The notes beneath the pieces are model-generated. The model searched no databases. It was given only the letters and a program-made list of their open reading frames with translations, and had not been told where the DNA came from. Below are positions 32,141 through 41,117 of a stretch of DNA of 64,000 bases, one piece after another. Both the position numbers and the translations under genes were made by a program. This stretch comes from Trebonia kvetii (GTDB taxonomy: Bacteria > Actinomycetota > Actinomycetes > Streptosporangiales > Streptosporangiaceae). The first letter of the stretch is position 1, and the number at the start of each line of letters is the position of its first letter. The stretch covers positions 1,402,519 to 1,466,518 of the forward strand of contig NZ_RPFW01000001.1 in NCBI RefSeq assembly GCF_007827045.1. Direction: 5' to 3'.

Positions 32141-33185
32141 GCTTCCTCTTCTCGAGACCCGCTCTAGCAATCAGACATCGGCCCGCCAATGCGACGCACC
32201 CGTCGGGGGCGCAAGAATTCACGTCGGCAAAGGCGTGAGGCCCTCTGTTCAGAAGGGCCCCGAAAGATCATGTTCCCTGGCGCCGGCCGCGGTCAATGGT
32301 GTCGCGCGAAGCCCGGGCAACTGACGCAAGATATCCGGTCCTGGCCGGTCCGATCAGCAGGGAGTCGGCCGCGAGGTCACTCGCCACGGTACGAGCCACT
32401 GGATCAGTCGCGCCTAATGGATCGTGCGCCGGGGGCGAGACGTGCACAGCCCGCCGGAAATACCCGTGACCTGGCCACCGCTTTTAGCGCCTCGTGTTCG
32501 GCGGCCCCGAGCTGCCCCCAGAAATCGGGTGGGTACATGACGTCATTAATCCGGTGAGCGGCCAATTGATTCACCAGTGTTCAGGCCAGCGCGACCGCTG
32601 CCATCGAGAGCGCATCCACAGTACGGTGGCGGCACCGATCAGGACCGCGGCGAGCAATCCGGCGGGGATGTGCGTGAGCCGGCGGGTGTTACCGGTGGCG
32701 GTGACGACGCGAGCAAGCGCCGCCAATCGTTCGCATGACAGGTCATCGGTAAGTGTCTGGTCAGTCAGCTGGTGCTGCAGCCACGTAACAGGCCACGATG
32801 GAGATAGGCATTCATCCATATAACCAGTCAAATCGGGTGGCCCACGGGCGGCTGAGCTACCTGACGCAAGACCGGTGCGTCATCTGACGCAAAAACAGCT
32901 GTCTTGTACTCGGCAAGGGCCGGGAATACGCTGGGCCAAACCCGCGCAGAGGGCATTTAAGGCCAGCAGCCGGGGTGTGAGCAACTGATGATCGGGGAGA
33001 GAGCCGGCGTCTACGGCCGGCACATTGAGGGGCTGAGCGACACGGGGCTCGCGTCCGCCTCTAGATATCGTCCTGCCCGGGCCCGGCGCCTGCGCGCCAC
33101 GGCTCCGGGCTTGGTCCGCTATCGCGTTCCTCTTTCCCAACCGTCCTAGCGGCCCCGTCCGCAGGATAAAGAAAGCGAGGACTTG
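32141..33185. other. gene-poor kilobase upstream of the protease
   Basis: No convincing gene is visible. The base composition is less GC-rich than in the flanks. CTGACGCAA occurs three times (32321, 32861, 32884), the first two followed by G and A. A leftward frame from 32819 to 32571 could encode an 82-residue protein with one hydrophobic helix (IPAGLLAAVLIGAATVLWM) but has no ribosome site, so I do not call it. The region probably holds the protease promoter on the right-hand side of 32140 and the promoter of the gene at 33186. Confidence 0.5.
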
Positions 33186-34439
33186 ATGGCGGAACTAACC
33201 TTTGGGTGTACCGGGGCACACGTGGTGCGCTACGCCGCAACGCCCACTTTCGCCCTCTCGCTCAACATCACCGAGAGCACCGGGGTGCGGCTGCACGCGA
33301 TCGCGCTGCGCTGCCAGATCCGCATCGAGCCGCACCGGCGCCGGTACACGGCGGACGAAGCCCGGCGGCTCAACGACTTGTTCGGCGACACGCGCAGCTG
33401 GGCGGAAACGGCGAAGCCCCTCCAGCTCGCCACGCTGACGGCCCTGGTGCCCGGGTTCACGTCGCGGACCGAGGTTGAACTCCCGGTACCGTGCAGCTAC
33501 GACCTCGAAGTCGCGTCGGCTCGCTACCTCCAGGTGATCGAGGATGGCATCATTCCGCTGCTGCTGCTGTTCAGCGGCACGGTCTTCGTTGACCATGGGC
33601 ACACGTACAGCGTCGAGCTGATCCCGTGGAGCCTCGAGGTGCCGTTCCCGATGCCGGCCCGGGTATGGCATGACGTCATCGAGGAGCATTTCCCCGCCAG
33701 CGCCTGGCTGCGTTGCGGCAGGCAGACCCTCGACGCGCTCGCCGAATTCAAGTCCGCCTACGCGCTGCCCACCTGGGACGCCACGCTGTCCGCGCTGCTG
33801 GCGGCGGCAAGCATGCCACGCGATCCCAGCGCCTATGCGTACGCGATGGCTGGCGCGCCGGAATGGCGGGATGCCGCGCCGGAACCGCAGGCCGCCCCGA
33901 CCGAGATCGCCGCGCCGGAACTGCAGGCCGCCCCGACCGAGGTCACCGAACCGGAGCCGGAGGCTGCCGCGACGGAGGTGACCGAACCAGAACCGGACGC
34001 CGCCGCGACGCAGGACACCGAACCGGAACCGCAGGCCCTCGCGCCGGAACCGGCGGTCGTGCCCGAACCGGAGGCCGCCGCCCCGGAACCAGAGGTTGGA
34101 GCACCGGAACCAGAGGTTGGAGCACCGGAACCAGAGGTTGGAGCACCGGAACTGACTGACGCTGCAGCGGAGGACACCGCAGCGGAGCACGCCACACCGG
34201 CACCAGAGGATGCCCCGCCGGCATCAGCGGACACCCCGCCAGAACCGCAGGACACCGCGCCAGCGGAGCCCGGACCCTCGGAGACGGCCCCGGCGGAGCC
34301 GGCACCATCGGAGACGGCCCCGGCGGAGGCGGCACCGGAGAAACGCCACACAAGCACCGCACGACGCCGCATCGGAACCGCCGCGCGCCGCACAGCGGGA
34401 CCGCGCACCGGAGGAGGCCGGGGCGGAGGAACGCCGTGA
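33186..34439 (+). CDS. DUF6084-like protein with acidic Pro/Ala-rich tail
   Basis: ATG 33186 follows GCGAGGA; 417 residues. The first about 215 match the pattern of the actinobacterial DUF6084 family (AELTFGCTGAHVVRYAATPTF, LRCQIRIEPHRRRY, then LPVPCSYDLEV and VWHDVIEEHFPASAWLR). In other genomes such genes often sit beside hydrogenase-related or DUF5947 genes; none are here. The remaining about 200 residues are a disordered Glu-Pro-Ala tail (many EPE motifs) with a basic end (ARRRIGTAARRTAG). The tail includes a 21-bp tandem DNA repeat. The function is unknown. Confidence 0.78.
   Translation: MAELTFGCTGAHVVRYAATPTFALSLNITESTGVRLHAIALRCQIRIEPHRRRYTADEARRLNDLFGDTRSWAETAKPLQLATLTALVPGFTSRTEVELPVPCSYDLEVASARYLQVIEDGIIPLLLLFSGTVFVDHGHTYSVELIPWSLEVPFPMPARVWHDVIEEHFPASAWLRCGRQTLDALAEFKSAYALPTWDATLSALLAAASMPRDPSAYAYAMAGAPEWRDAAPEPQAAPTEIAAPELQAAPTEVTEPEPEAAATEVTEPEPDAAATQDTEPEPQALAPEPAVVPEPEAAAPEPEVGAPEPEVGAPEPEVGAPELTDAAAEDTAAEHATPAPEDAPPASADTPPEPQDTAPAEPGPSETAPAEPAPSETAPAEAAPEKRHTSTARRRIGTAARRTAGPRTGGGRGGGTP
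34083..34145 (+). repeat. 21-bp tandem repeat, three copies
   Basis: The unit CCGGAACCAGAGGTTGGAGC+A is repeated three times without change inside the tail of the DUF6084-like gene. Each copy encodes PEPEVGA. Identical copies suggest recent slippage, and the tail length is likely to vary between strains. Confidence 0.9.
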
Positions 34440-34450
34440 GCCTTGTGCGG

Positions 34451-35473
34451 CTACGGGGCGGGCGGGGAGATCTCGTCGGGCGTGCGCGGCGTGCCGGGCG
34501 AGGCCGGCTCGTCCGGCTGCCTGTCGACGAAAGTGACGGTGACCCGTTGCTCCTCGCGCCGCTGATTCTGCAGCGCCTGCAGGGCGAGGCTGGCCCGGTC
34601 CGCCTCGGTGAGCGGCGGCTGGACGATGGACCTCGGCCACAGCCTGCGGGCAAGCACCACGTTGATCTCCGCGCAGTACACGGTGATCCGCGCGGCAAGG
34701 TACAGCCAGGCGACGAGGCCGAGAACGGTGGCGAATATGCCGTAGACGGAGTCGCTGTGCAGGAAATGGTGGACCAGATAGGCACCGAGCACCTGGAGCA
34801 CGGTCCAGCAGATCCCCGCCGCCACCGCGCCGGGCAGCAGGTCCCGCCACGGCACGCCGCGCGGGGTGAGGATGCGGAAGCCGATGAAGCACATCCCGGC
34901 GTTGACCGTTACGTCGGCCGCCTCGGCCAGGATCACCCACCCCAGTGCGTTATGCCCGAACGTGGACAGGCCTGCCAGCAGCGTCGTGGCGGCCACCACC
35001 AGGCCGAGCAGGACGAGGAACAGCAGCGACCTGGCGACCCGGGGCAGGAAGCCGGGACGGGCAGGGCCGGGCAGGTTCCACACCTGCTCCATCGTGAACA
35101 GCCCCGCCTGCGCCAGTCCGGTCGTGCCCCAGATCAGCGTGGCCAGGCCAATGATGAGCCCGATGAGGCTCGACTTCTTGAGCTGATGCACGTTGCCCGT
35201 CAGCTCTTTCCCGATCAGCGGCACCTGATGGGCCACGGCGTCCACCACGCCCTGGCGGAACCCCGGGCTGCCCGCCGCGACCAGGCCGAGAATGGTCACC
35301 AGGACCAGGAGCAGCGGGAAGATCGTGACGAAGGCGGTGTAGGTCAGGTTCGCGACGAGCACGCCGCCGTTGTCGTCGCCGAACTTCTTCGTGACGCCGA
35401 AGACGAAGGCCGTCGGCCGGAATCGCTGCTGCGTCCTGTCGATGGACCTGATGACACGCTCGGCGGGATTCAC
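34451..35473 (-). CDS. YihY/BrkB-family membrane protein
   Basis: The product has 340 residues with six hydrophobic helices. Family features include GGVLVANLTYTAFVTIFPLLL near the N terminus, LIWGTTGLAQAGLFTMEQVWNLP, and VYGIFATVLGLVAWLYLAAR followed by ITVYCAEINVVL. A charged cytoplasmic C-terminal tail follows. The family is often annotated as ribonuclease BN in error; its real role is unclear, possibly transport or envelope-related. It is convergent with the gene at 33186 with 11 bases between. Confidence 0.92.
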   Translation of the reverse strand: MNPAERVIRSIDRTQQRFRPTAFVFGVTKKFGDDNGGVLVANLTYTAFVTIFPLLLVLVTILGLVAAGSPGFRQGVVDAVAHQVPLIGKELTGNVHQLKKSSLIGLIIGLATLIWGTTGLAQAGLFTMEQVWNLPGPARPGFLPRVARSLLFLVLLGLVVAATTLLAGLSTFGHNALGWVILAEAADVTVNAGMCFIGFRILTPRGVPWRDLLPGAVAAGICWTVLQVLGAYLVHHFLHSDSVYGIFATVLGLVAWLYLAARITVYCAEINVVLARRLWPRSIVQPPLTEADRASLALQALQNQRREEQRVTVTFVDRQPDEPASPGTPRTPDEISPPAP

Positions 35474-35676
35474 GGCGGCCAGCTACCCGTACAGAGAGTG
35501 ACTATGCGGCCCGTGCCCGTGCGTTGCGCGGCGGTCCGCCGTTCGATCTCATCGGATGAAGAAGAAATTCTGGCCCTGAGGTTTGGGGCCAGCCCTCAAC
35601 GGGTGACGGCGAGCGGCCGTTTCCGTGCCAACCGGCGGCCCCCCCTCCCGCCCTGCGTGAAGTGAGAGGTGTGTCC

Positions 35677-36390
35677 ATGAACCCCCGTCGCTACCTGCCC
35701 AGCCGGCGGCATCAGCCGTCCCACTCAGCAACGGCGGAGCGAGTTCCGCTGCCCCGCCCGAACCCAGACAGCGACGACTCGCTCGATGACTGGCCGCCGT
35801 CGCGCGCGGACTGTGAGCAGACACCCGCGGACTGGGCGCCGACGCCGCCACGGCGATCCCACTTCATTCCCCGGCCGCGGGAGAACCCAAGCGGGCAGCA
35901 GCCTGGGCCGGGCGATGCCGCCGCACCGGGGCCGCAGCCCCGGTTCATTCCCCTGCAGCAGCTGGCCGGAGACGGACGGGTTTCCGGGCTGGGCGGACAC
36001 GCCGAGGCGATCGGACCGCTTCCGCCGGCGACGCCTTGGCGGCCGCCGGTCATCGACCGGCCGCAGCAGGCGCAGGTGCAGGCGATCGAGCGCCCTTCGG
36101 CGGTGCCGGCCATTGAACGCCCGGGGCAGGAACAGGCCGGCGAGCGCCGGCAGCCGCTGCGCGCCGTCATCGGCGACGAAATCCGGATCCCGATTCTGTG
36201 GTGTGAGTTCGGCCGGTGCATCGAGCGGTACACGCACGCCGACGCGCTCGGCGAGCGGGACCTGCGCGTGCGGGCGTACGAGGCCGGCTGGCGCTACGAC
36301 GCGCTATGGCGGCTCGCTTGTCCCTCCTGCGCGCAGTGCGACGCGTCGTTCTGGGCGAATCGGCTGCCGGTGCTGTTTTGCCGCGACTGA
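35677..36390 (+). CDS. Cys-motif (zinc-ribbon-like) protein, copy 1
   Basis: ATG 35677 follows GAGAGGTG; 237 residues. The first 160 are a disordered Pro/Arg-rich region. The C-terminal about 70 residues form the block shared with the next gene: VIGDEIRIPILWCEFGRCIE, then GWRYDALWRLACPSCAQC. Cysteine pairs C-x4-C and C-x2-C (plus a nearby third) could bind zinc. No signal peptide or membrane segment is present. I do not know the family's function. This and the next gene are tandem duplicates, including part of their upstream DNA. Confidence 0.72.
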   Translation: MNPRRYLPSRRHQPSHSATAERVPLPRPNPDSDDSLDDWPPSRADCEQTPADWAPTPPRRSHFIPRPRENPSGQQPGPGDAAAPGPQPRFIPLQQLAGDGRVSGLGGHAEAIGPLPPATPWRPPVIDRPQQAQVQAIERPSAVPAIERPGQEQAGERRQPLRAVIGDEIRIPILWCEFGRCIERYTHADALGERDLRVRAYEAGWRYDALWRLACPSCAQCDASFWANRLPVLFCRD

Positions 36391-36540
36391 GGACCGGGGC
36401 TCCGCCCGGGTCCGGCCCGGGCGGAGCAGATCCTTACGGATGATGAAATCTGGGGGCACGTGAGGTTTCGGGTTGGGATCCTGTGGAAAGGGCCATGCTG
36501 CGATTTCCCCTGCCCCCAGCGTGAATGTGAGGTGCTGCCG

Positions 36541-37011
36541 GTGAACCGGCGCCGCGACCTGCCAGAGGGATGGCGACAGCCACCGGAGACGACCGCGGAG
36601 CCGGTTCCGATGCGACGCCCGTTTCTCGGCACTCCGGGCGCGGAACAGCGGCCGCAGCCACGATTCACCCCGCGGCCGTATTTCACCCCGAGGTCACGGC
36701 TGAACGGAGACGGGCGAGCCCCGTCACCGCGGCCCAGCCGGATCCCCGCCATCAGGCGCTGGCGGCCCATGCACGCGGTCATCGGCGACGAGATCCGGAT
36801 TCCGGCGCTGTGGTGCGAGTTCGGCCACTGCATCGAGCGGTACATCCACGCCGAGGCAAGCGGCGAGCGCGACCTGCGCGGCCGGGCACTCGCGGCCGGC
36901 TGGCGCTACGACGCAGCCGGGCGGCTCGCGTGCCCCGCGTGCGCCGCGGGCGACCCCGGCTTCCTCGCGAGCCAACCGCCCGGCGACAGGCAGTTTCCGC
37001 CCGCGAGGTAG
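36541..37011 (+). CDS. Cys-motif (zinc-ribbon-like) protein, copy 2
   Basis: I choose GTG 36541 because VNRRRDLPEG aligns with the first copy's MNPRRYLPSR and GTGAGGTG precedes it; 156 residues. The disordered part is much shorter, while the Cys block is well kept (VIGDEIRIPALWCEFGHCIE, GWRYDAAGRLACPACAAGD). The gap to copy 1 is 150 bases. Common pieces upstream (CGGATGA, then GAGGTTT) show that promoter and gene were duplicated as a unit. An earlier start at 36460 would add a Cys-rich leader that copy 1 lacks. Confidence 0.7.
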   Translation: MNRRRDLPEGWRQPPETTAEPVPMRRPFLGTPGAEQRPQPRFTPRPYFTPRSRLNGDGRAPSPRPSRIPAIRRWRPMHAVIGDEIRIPALWCEFGHCIERYIHAEASGERDLRGRALAAGWRYDAAGRLACPACAAGDPGFLASQPPGDRQFPPAR

Positions 37012-37053
37012 TGCGCGCCCGGCACGGAGCGTGCGGGCGGGGGCGGAGCCGGC

Positions 37054-37093
37054 AACCGTTCGGATAAGTACTTTGGATTATCCGGAACGGGTT
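37054..37093. terminator. imperfect hairpin with CCGTTCGG core
   Basis: AACCGTTCGGATAA (37054-37067) pairs with TTATCCGGAACGGGTT (37078-37093) with two bulged G bases. It lies between the second Cys-motif gene and a convergent P-loop gene. It belongs to the same sequence family as the hairpins at 3889 and 57921. Confidence 0.7.
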
Positions 37094-37151
37094 CGGGTTA
37101 CCCGCCCGGCGACCGCGGCACCCGGACGCGGGCGTGCGCCGACGGCAGTGA

Positions 37152-37733
37152 TCAGCCGTCGGCGGCGCTGATCAGCGCGGCGAGCTGACCGGAGAGCGGC
37201 ACCGGCGCCGCGCGGCGGTTATCGATGACGGAGTGCGGCGCGGCCGGCCGGTCCTCGAGGCGCATCCTGGCGAGGAACGTCTCGAAGTCGTCAAGCTTGG
37301 CGGTGTCGCGCGGCGAGCCGCGGGCGATGAGCCGCTCCCGCAGAGTCTCCGGGTCCGAGCGGACCCAGAGCAGGCGCACCGTGCCGCCGCCCAGCGCACC
37401 GGCCCACGACCGCCACTGGTCCGCGTCGTGGATCTGCTGCGTGAACGGTCCCGACAGCAGCACCGGGCAGCCGTGACCGCGGATCTCGCGGGCCGTCGCC
37501 GTCATGCCCGCGTATTCGTGCACTTTGATGTGCTCGTCGTACCACGGACCCTCGCGCTCGCCGGGCGGGCGGCGGGCACCCGCGAGCACGGCCGCCACGA
37601 ACGGCCCGTACATCGTGTCCTTGTCGAGCAGCGCGGGCACCGGGTCAAGGAGTTCGAGCAGCAGGCGGGCCACCGTGCTCTTGCCCGCGCCTGGCGGACC
37701 CGCCACCACCCACGCCGGGGCAGGGACTGTCAT
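37152..37733 (-). CDS. P-loop nucleotide kinase-like protein
   Basis: The 193 residues begin with a Walker A ([19 protein letters not shown]) and continue with [16 protein letters not shown], a DKD motif where a phosphate acceptor or magnesium might bind. [23 protein letters not shown] resembles the lid of small-molecule kinases such as shikimate, gluconate or chloramphenicol kinases. The substrate is not identifiable. It is an isolated gene, 44 bases before a DoxX-like gene on the same strand. Confidence 0.82.
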   Translation of the reverse strand: MTVPAPAWVVAGPPGAGKSTVARLLLELLDPVPALLDKDTMYGPFVAAVLAGARRPPGEREGPWYDEHIKVHEYAGMTATAREIRGHGCPVLLSGPFTQQIHDADQWRSWAGALGGGTVRLLWVRSDPETLRERLIARGSPRDTAKLDDFETFLARMRLEDRPAAPHSVIDNRRAAPVPLSGQLAALISAADG

Positions 37734-37777
37734 GCCTCGCAGAATATGCCGGAGCGGGATAGGCGGACGGCTGGCTG

Positions 37778-38194
37778 TCAGTCGGTGAGGTCGTCGATCA
37801 TCAGGCCGAGGCCGATGCCGGTCATCCAGACGTCTTTGGCAAACGGGGTGCCCTGCTCGGTGGGGAGCGGCGTTCCCGCCTGGCGCATGCCAGGCGTCTT
37901 CGCGTAAAGGCCGAGCAGGCCGCCGGAGAAGGCGGCGAGCCCCGCGCCCGCCACGAACGCGGGGACGACGGGAATCAGCAGCGCGGTGCCGAGCCCGATC
38001 TCGGTGTAGGCGAGCAGCCTGGTGAAGTCCCGCGGCTTCATCTTCTTCAGGAACGGGTAGGTGCCGGCGGCGAAGCCGTGCAGCTTCGCGGCGGTCTCCT
38101 CATCGGCGGACAGCTTGCCGATGCCGGAATTGAGGATGAACGCGCCGGTGGCGATGCGCGGCGGAAGATGCCTGGCCTTGATCGAGAGTCCCAT
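37778..38194 (-). CDS. DoxX-like small membrane protein
   Basis: The 138-residue protein has three to four hydrophobic stretches ([57 protein letters not shown]). The pattern fits the DoxX-like/quinone-linked small membrane proteins of actinobacteria. The function is not established. It lies upstream of, and on the same strand as, the P-loop gene and divergent from the F420-type reductase gene at 38293. Confidence 0.72.
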   Translation of the reverse strand: MGLSIKARHLPPRIATGAFILNSGIGKLSADEETAAKLHGFAAGTYPFLKKMKPRDFTRLLAYTEIGLGTALLIPVVPAFVAGAGLAAFSGGLLGLYAKTPGMRQAGTPLPTEQGTPFAKDVWMTGIGLGLMIDDLTD

Positions 38195-38292
38195 TGCCTT
38201 CGGATACCCCCAGTGTGATTACTAATGCGTAATCATCTGTGACCGTATGTGCCCTGCGGCACCGTGACGCGCGGTTCTCGTAGGGTGAGCGC

Positions 38293-38718
38293 ATGGCATC
38301 GGTAACTGACCCCGAGATCAGCGCGTTCCTCACCGCCGGCACCAGAACCGGCAAGCTCGCCTGGACGAGCGCGGACGGCAGGCCGCTCGTGGCGCCGGTC
38401 TGGTTCATCGTCGAGGACGACTGCGTCGTCTTCAACACCGGCAAGGACACCGCGAAGGGCCGCGCGCTCGCGCGCGACCCGCGGGTGGCGCTGTGCGTGG
38501 ATCTGGAGGAGCCGCCATACGGGTTCGTCCAGGTCCAGGGTCGCGCCGAGCTGTCCGAGGAGCCTTCGGAGCTGGTGCGCACGGCGACCGCGATCGGCGG
38601 GCGGTACATGGGACACGACCGCGCCAAGGAGTTCGGCAGGCGCAACGGCGTCCCCGGCGAGCTGGTCGTGCGGCTGCGCCCGGACAAGGTCATCGCCGTG
38701 TTCAACATGACTGGCTGA
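38293..38718 (+). CDS. PPOX-class F420-dependent reductase-like protein
   Basis: The 141 residues form a split-barrel flavin/F420-binding fold: GTRTGKLAWTSADGRPLVAPVWFI, VVFNTGKDTAKGRALARDP, and GFVQVQGRAELSE near the C-terminal half. Such proteins use F420H2 or FMN in actinomycetes to reduce small molecules. The start ATG at 38293 lies shortly after a likely ribosome site (TAGGGTGAGC). The specific substrate is unknown. Confidence 0.87.
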   Translation: MASVTDPEISAFLTAGTRTGKLAWTSADGRPLVAPVWFIVEDDCVVFNTGKDTAKGRALARDPRVALCVDLEEPPYGFVQVQGRAELSEEPSELVRTATAIGGRYMGHDRAKEFGRRNGVPGELVVRLRPDKVIAVFNMTG

Positions 38719-38758
38719 CCCGCTTTCCTGCTCACTCATGCCTGTTGCTCATGCCTGC

Positions 38759-40348
38759 CTACTCATACCGGCGGGTGCGGTCCTGCAGGTCGAGGCTGTG
38801 CGAGATGGATCGCCTGATCTCGTCGCTGATCTTGCCGCGGTCGTAAAGCTCGGCGAGCTTCACGCGCTCCGCCTCGACGAGCTCGGCGCGGAAGGCATGG
38901 GTGTCCGCGGGCGGGCCGCCGTCGCCGGTCTCGTCGTCGATGTCGTCGAGAATCGCGCGCACCCGGTCGAGGCGCATCTCGAACAGCTGCCGGTACAGGC
39001 TTGCCGTGTCCTGGTCCACCTCGCCGTTCGCGGCGAGCTGGTCCAGCCGGGCGAGGCCCGCCTCGGTGACCTTCATCCGGGCCGACGCCTCCCGGCGGCG
39101 CTGCTTCTCCCCCTCCGCGAGGCCGATCGCGCGGATCAGCGGCGCCAGCGTCAGGCCGTTGCCGATCAGCGTGGCCATCACCACGACCGCGGCGAGGAAG
39201 ACGAGGGTGGGCTGCTCGGTGAGCCGGTGACCGCGATCCATGGCGGGGATGGTCAGCGCGATCGCCAGCGAGATCGCGCCGCGCATGCCGCTCCAGCCGA
39301 TGACGATCCGCTGCCGCCACGGGTTGCGCACGTAGGCCGAGTGCCGGCCGGGCAGGAACCTGGACAGCGGCGAGAAGATCAGCTCCCAGCCCATCCTGAC
39401 CGCGAGGATCACCGCCACCTCGGCGGCGGCCGCCCCTGCCAGCCAGCCGACCGAGTAGGAACCCGATAGGTGATCCACTACCGTGCGCAGTTCGAGGCCG
39501 AGGAGCACGAAGAGCGCCGACTCGAGCAGGAAGACAAAAGTCCGCCAGAAGATGGCACCGCTGACCCGTGACGCGGGCTGGAGCATGCCCTCGGTGCGGG
39601 TGCCGAGGTAGACGCCGGTGACCACGGTGGCCAGCACACCGGAGACGTGCAGCTGCTCGGCTGGGAAGTAGGCGAGGAACGGCGTCACCACCGAGATCAT
39701 GATCTGGACCGAGGGATCCCTGGCGTACCGCCTGACCCATCCGATCACCAGGGCGAGGACGAGACCGTAGCCGATGCCGCCCGCGACGACTTCCACCAGC
39801 CGGACGACGCCGTGGCCGAAGGTGAACGGGTGTGCCATCGCCTCGACGGCGAGGCCGAACGCGGTCAGCGCCACCGCGTCGTTGATCAGGCTCTCGCCTT
39901 CCACGATGGTGACGATGCGCTGCGGCGCGCCGAGACGGCTCAGCACAGACGTGGCGGCCACGGCGTCCGTCGGCGCCACGGCGGCGGCGAACGCGAGCAC
40001 CGCCGCCGTCGGCAGATCCGGCAAGATCAGCTTGGTCACCCAGGCCACCGCGACGATGGTCAGCGCGGTCGCGCCGATGGCAAGCGCGGTGATCGGCACC
40101 GCGTTCTCCCTGGTCTCCCTGGGGGCGGAGAAGAACGCCGCATTGTAGACAAGCGGCGGCAGGAAGACGAGCAGGACGAGGTTGGGTGACAGCTCGATGT
40201 TCGGTACCTGCGGGATCAGGCTGGCGAGCACGCCGAGTACGACCAGGACGATGGCATCGGGGACGTCCAGCCTCTTCGCGACAGTCCTGCCCACGATCGT
40301 CACGACGGTGATCGCGACGATCAGCGTGAAGAGTTCCTGCTCCCCCAC
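38759..40348 (-). CDS. CPA1-type Na+/H+ antiporter
   Basis: GTG 40348 has GGGGAGG five bases upstream; starts farther out lack one. The product has 529 residues, with about 12 helices in the first 410. The ion-binding part is evident in AAAVAPTDAVAATSVLSRLG and EGESLINDAVAL, characteristic of NhaP/NHE-like exchangers. The C-terminal 110 residues are helical, charged and cytoplasmic (EGEKQRRREASARMKV onward). It exchanges protons for Na+ or K+ for pH and salt balance. No operon partner is seen. Confidence 0.93.
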   Translation of the reverse strand: MGEQELFTLIVAITVVTIVGRTVAKRLDVPDAIVLVVLGVLASLIPQVPNIELSPNLVLLVFLPPLVYNAAFFSAPRETRENAVPITALAIGATALTIVAVAWVTKLILPDLPTAAVLAFAAAVAPTDAVAATSVLSRLGAPQRIVTIVEGESLINDAVALTAFGLAVEAMAHPFTFGHGVVRLVEVVAGGIGYGLVLALVIGWVRRYARDPSVQIMISVVTPFLAYFPAEQLHVSGVLATVVTGVYLGTRTEGMLQPASRVSGAIFWRTFVFLLESALFVLLGLELRTVVDHLSGSYSVGWLAGAAAAEVAVILAVRMGWELIFSPLSRFLPGRHSAYVRNPWRQRIVIGWSGMRGAISLAIALTIPAMDRGHRLTEQPTLVFLAAVVVMATLIGNGLTLAPLIRAIGLAEGEKQRRREASARMKVTEAGLARLDQLAANGEVDQDTASLYRQLFEMRLDRVRAILDDIDDETGDGGPPADTHAFRAELVEAERVKLAELYDRGKISDEIRRSISHSLDLQDRTRRYE

Positions 40349-40456
40349 TGGCCTCCCCGGACTGTAGCTACCCCCACCGATCAAACGCCGTCCGTCGCCG
40401 TCCGGCATCACCCGGGCAGCATGGACGGCGCTGCCGCGGGTGATGCCTCGCGGCCG

Positions 40457-41068
40457 TCAGCGTTCTTGCGGGGTCCTGCCTAGCCAGGCGGCGAGCTGCG
40501 TGTAGGTTCCCGCATCGGCCGGCACCTCGACGACCGGCCCGAACGGGATGCCATCACGGCCGTCCGCTGGCAGCGAGCGCCTCGCCACCGCCAGGGCGAA
40601 CGCGCCGAGTTCCTGGTCGAGTTCGGTCTCCTGGCCGGTGGCGACCGCCAGGTCCCAGCCGTGCGCAAGCACCTCCCTGACGTAGCCTGCGAGCGCGACG
40701 CGGCCGGGCACCTTGCCCCGCGGCACGGCGAACATCGCGTCGAGCTTGGCGTCGTCCGCCCAGGCCGCGGCCGCTCTCGCGACGGCCGCCCGGTAGGCAG
40801 CGGCCCAGCCGGCTTGCTGACTGCCTGCCGGGTCGTCGGCGAGTTCGGCGAACGGCGTCACTTTGAGCGCGTCCGCGCCCTCGCCGACGAGCGCGACCCT
40901 GATGACCACCCCGACCATGTGGCTGGCCAGCGTCCGCACGTCCCACTCGTCGCACGGCGTGGGCAGGCCGGCCTGGTCCTGGCGGACGGCCGCGATGATG
41001 GATTCCGTCTGGGCGACGGCGCGCCCGAAGATCTCGCGTGGATCGTTCATGCTGTTCATCTCGTTCAT
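40457..41068 (-). CDS. TIGR03086-like DinB-fold (mycothiol-type) protein
   Basis: The product has 203 residues. RAVAQTESIIAAVRQDQAGLPTPCDEWDVRTLASHMVG is the hallmark N terminus of TIGR03086/maleylpyruvate-isomerase-type proteins, in which His of the SHMVG block is one of three metal-binding residues. VLAHGWDLAVATGQ supplies the next His. These proteins probably use mycothiol with a divalent metal; substrates are mostly unknown. Divergent from a WYL regulator with 49 bases between. A similar pair occurs at 47416/48041. Confidence 0.87.
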   Translation of the reverse strand: MNEMNSMNDPREIFGRAVAQTESIIAAVRQDQAGLPTPCDEWDVRTLASHMVGVVIRVALVGEGADALKVTPFAELADDPAGSQQAGWAAAYRAAVARAAAAWADDAKLDAMFAVPRGKVPGRVALAGYVREVLAHGWDLAVATGQETELDQELGAFALAVARRSLPADGRDGIPFGPVVEVPADAGTYTQLAAWLGRTPQER

Positions 41069-41117
41069 GTGGCCCAGCTAACTCGCCAAACTTGACAGAA
41101 CGCGTCATATTTAAATC

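Noticed and set aside
34083..34145. CRISPR-like direct repeats
   Set aside because: The 21-bp units adjoin without spacers and encode PEPEVGA in frame; it is a coding tandem repeat.
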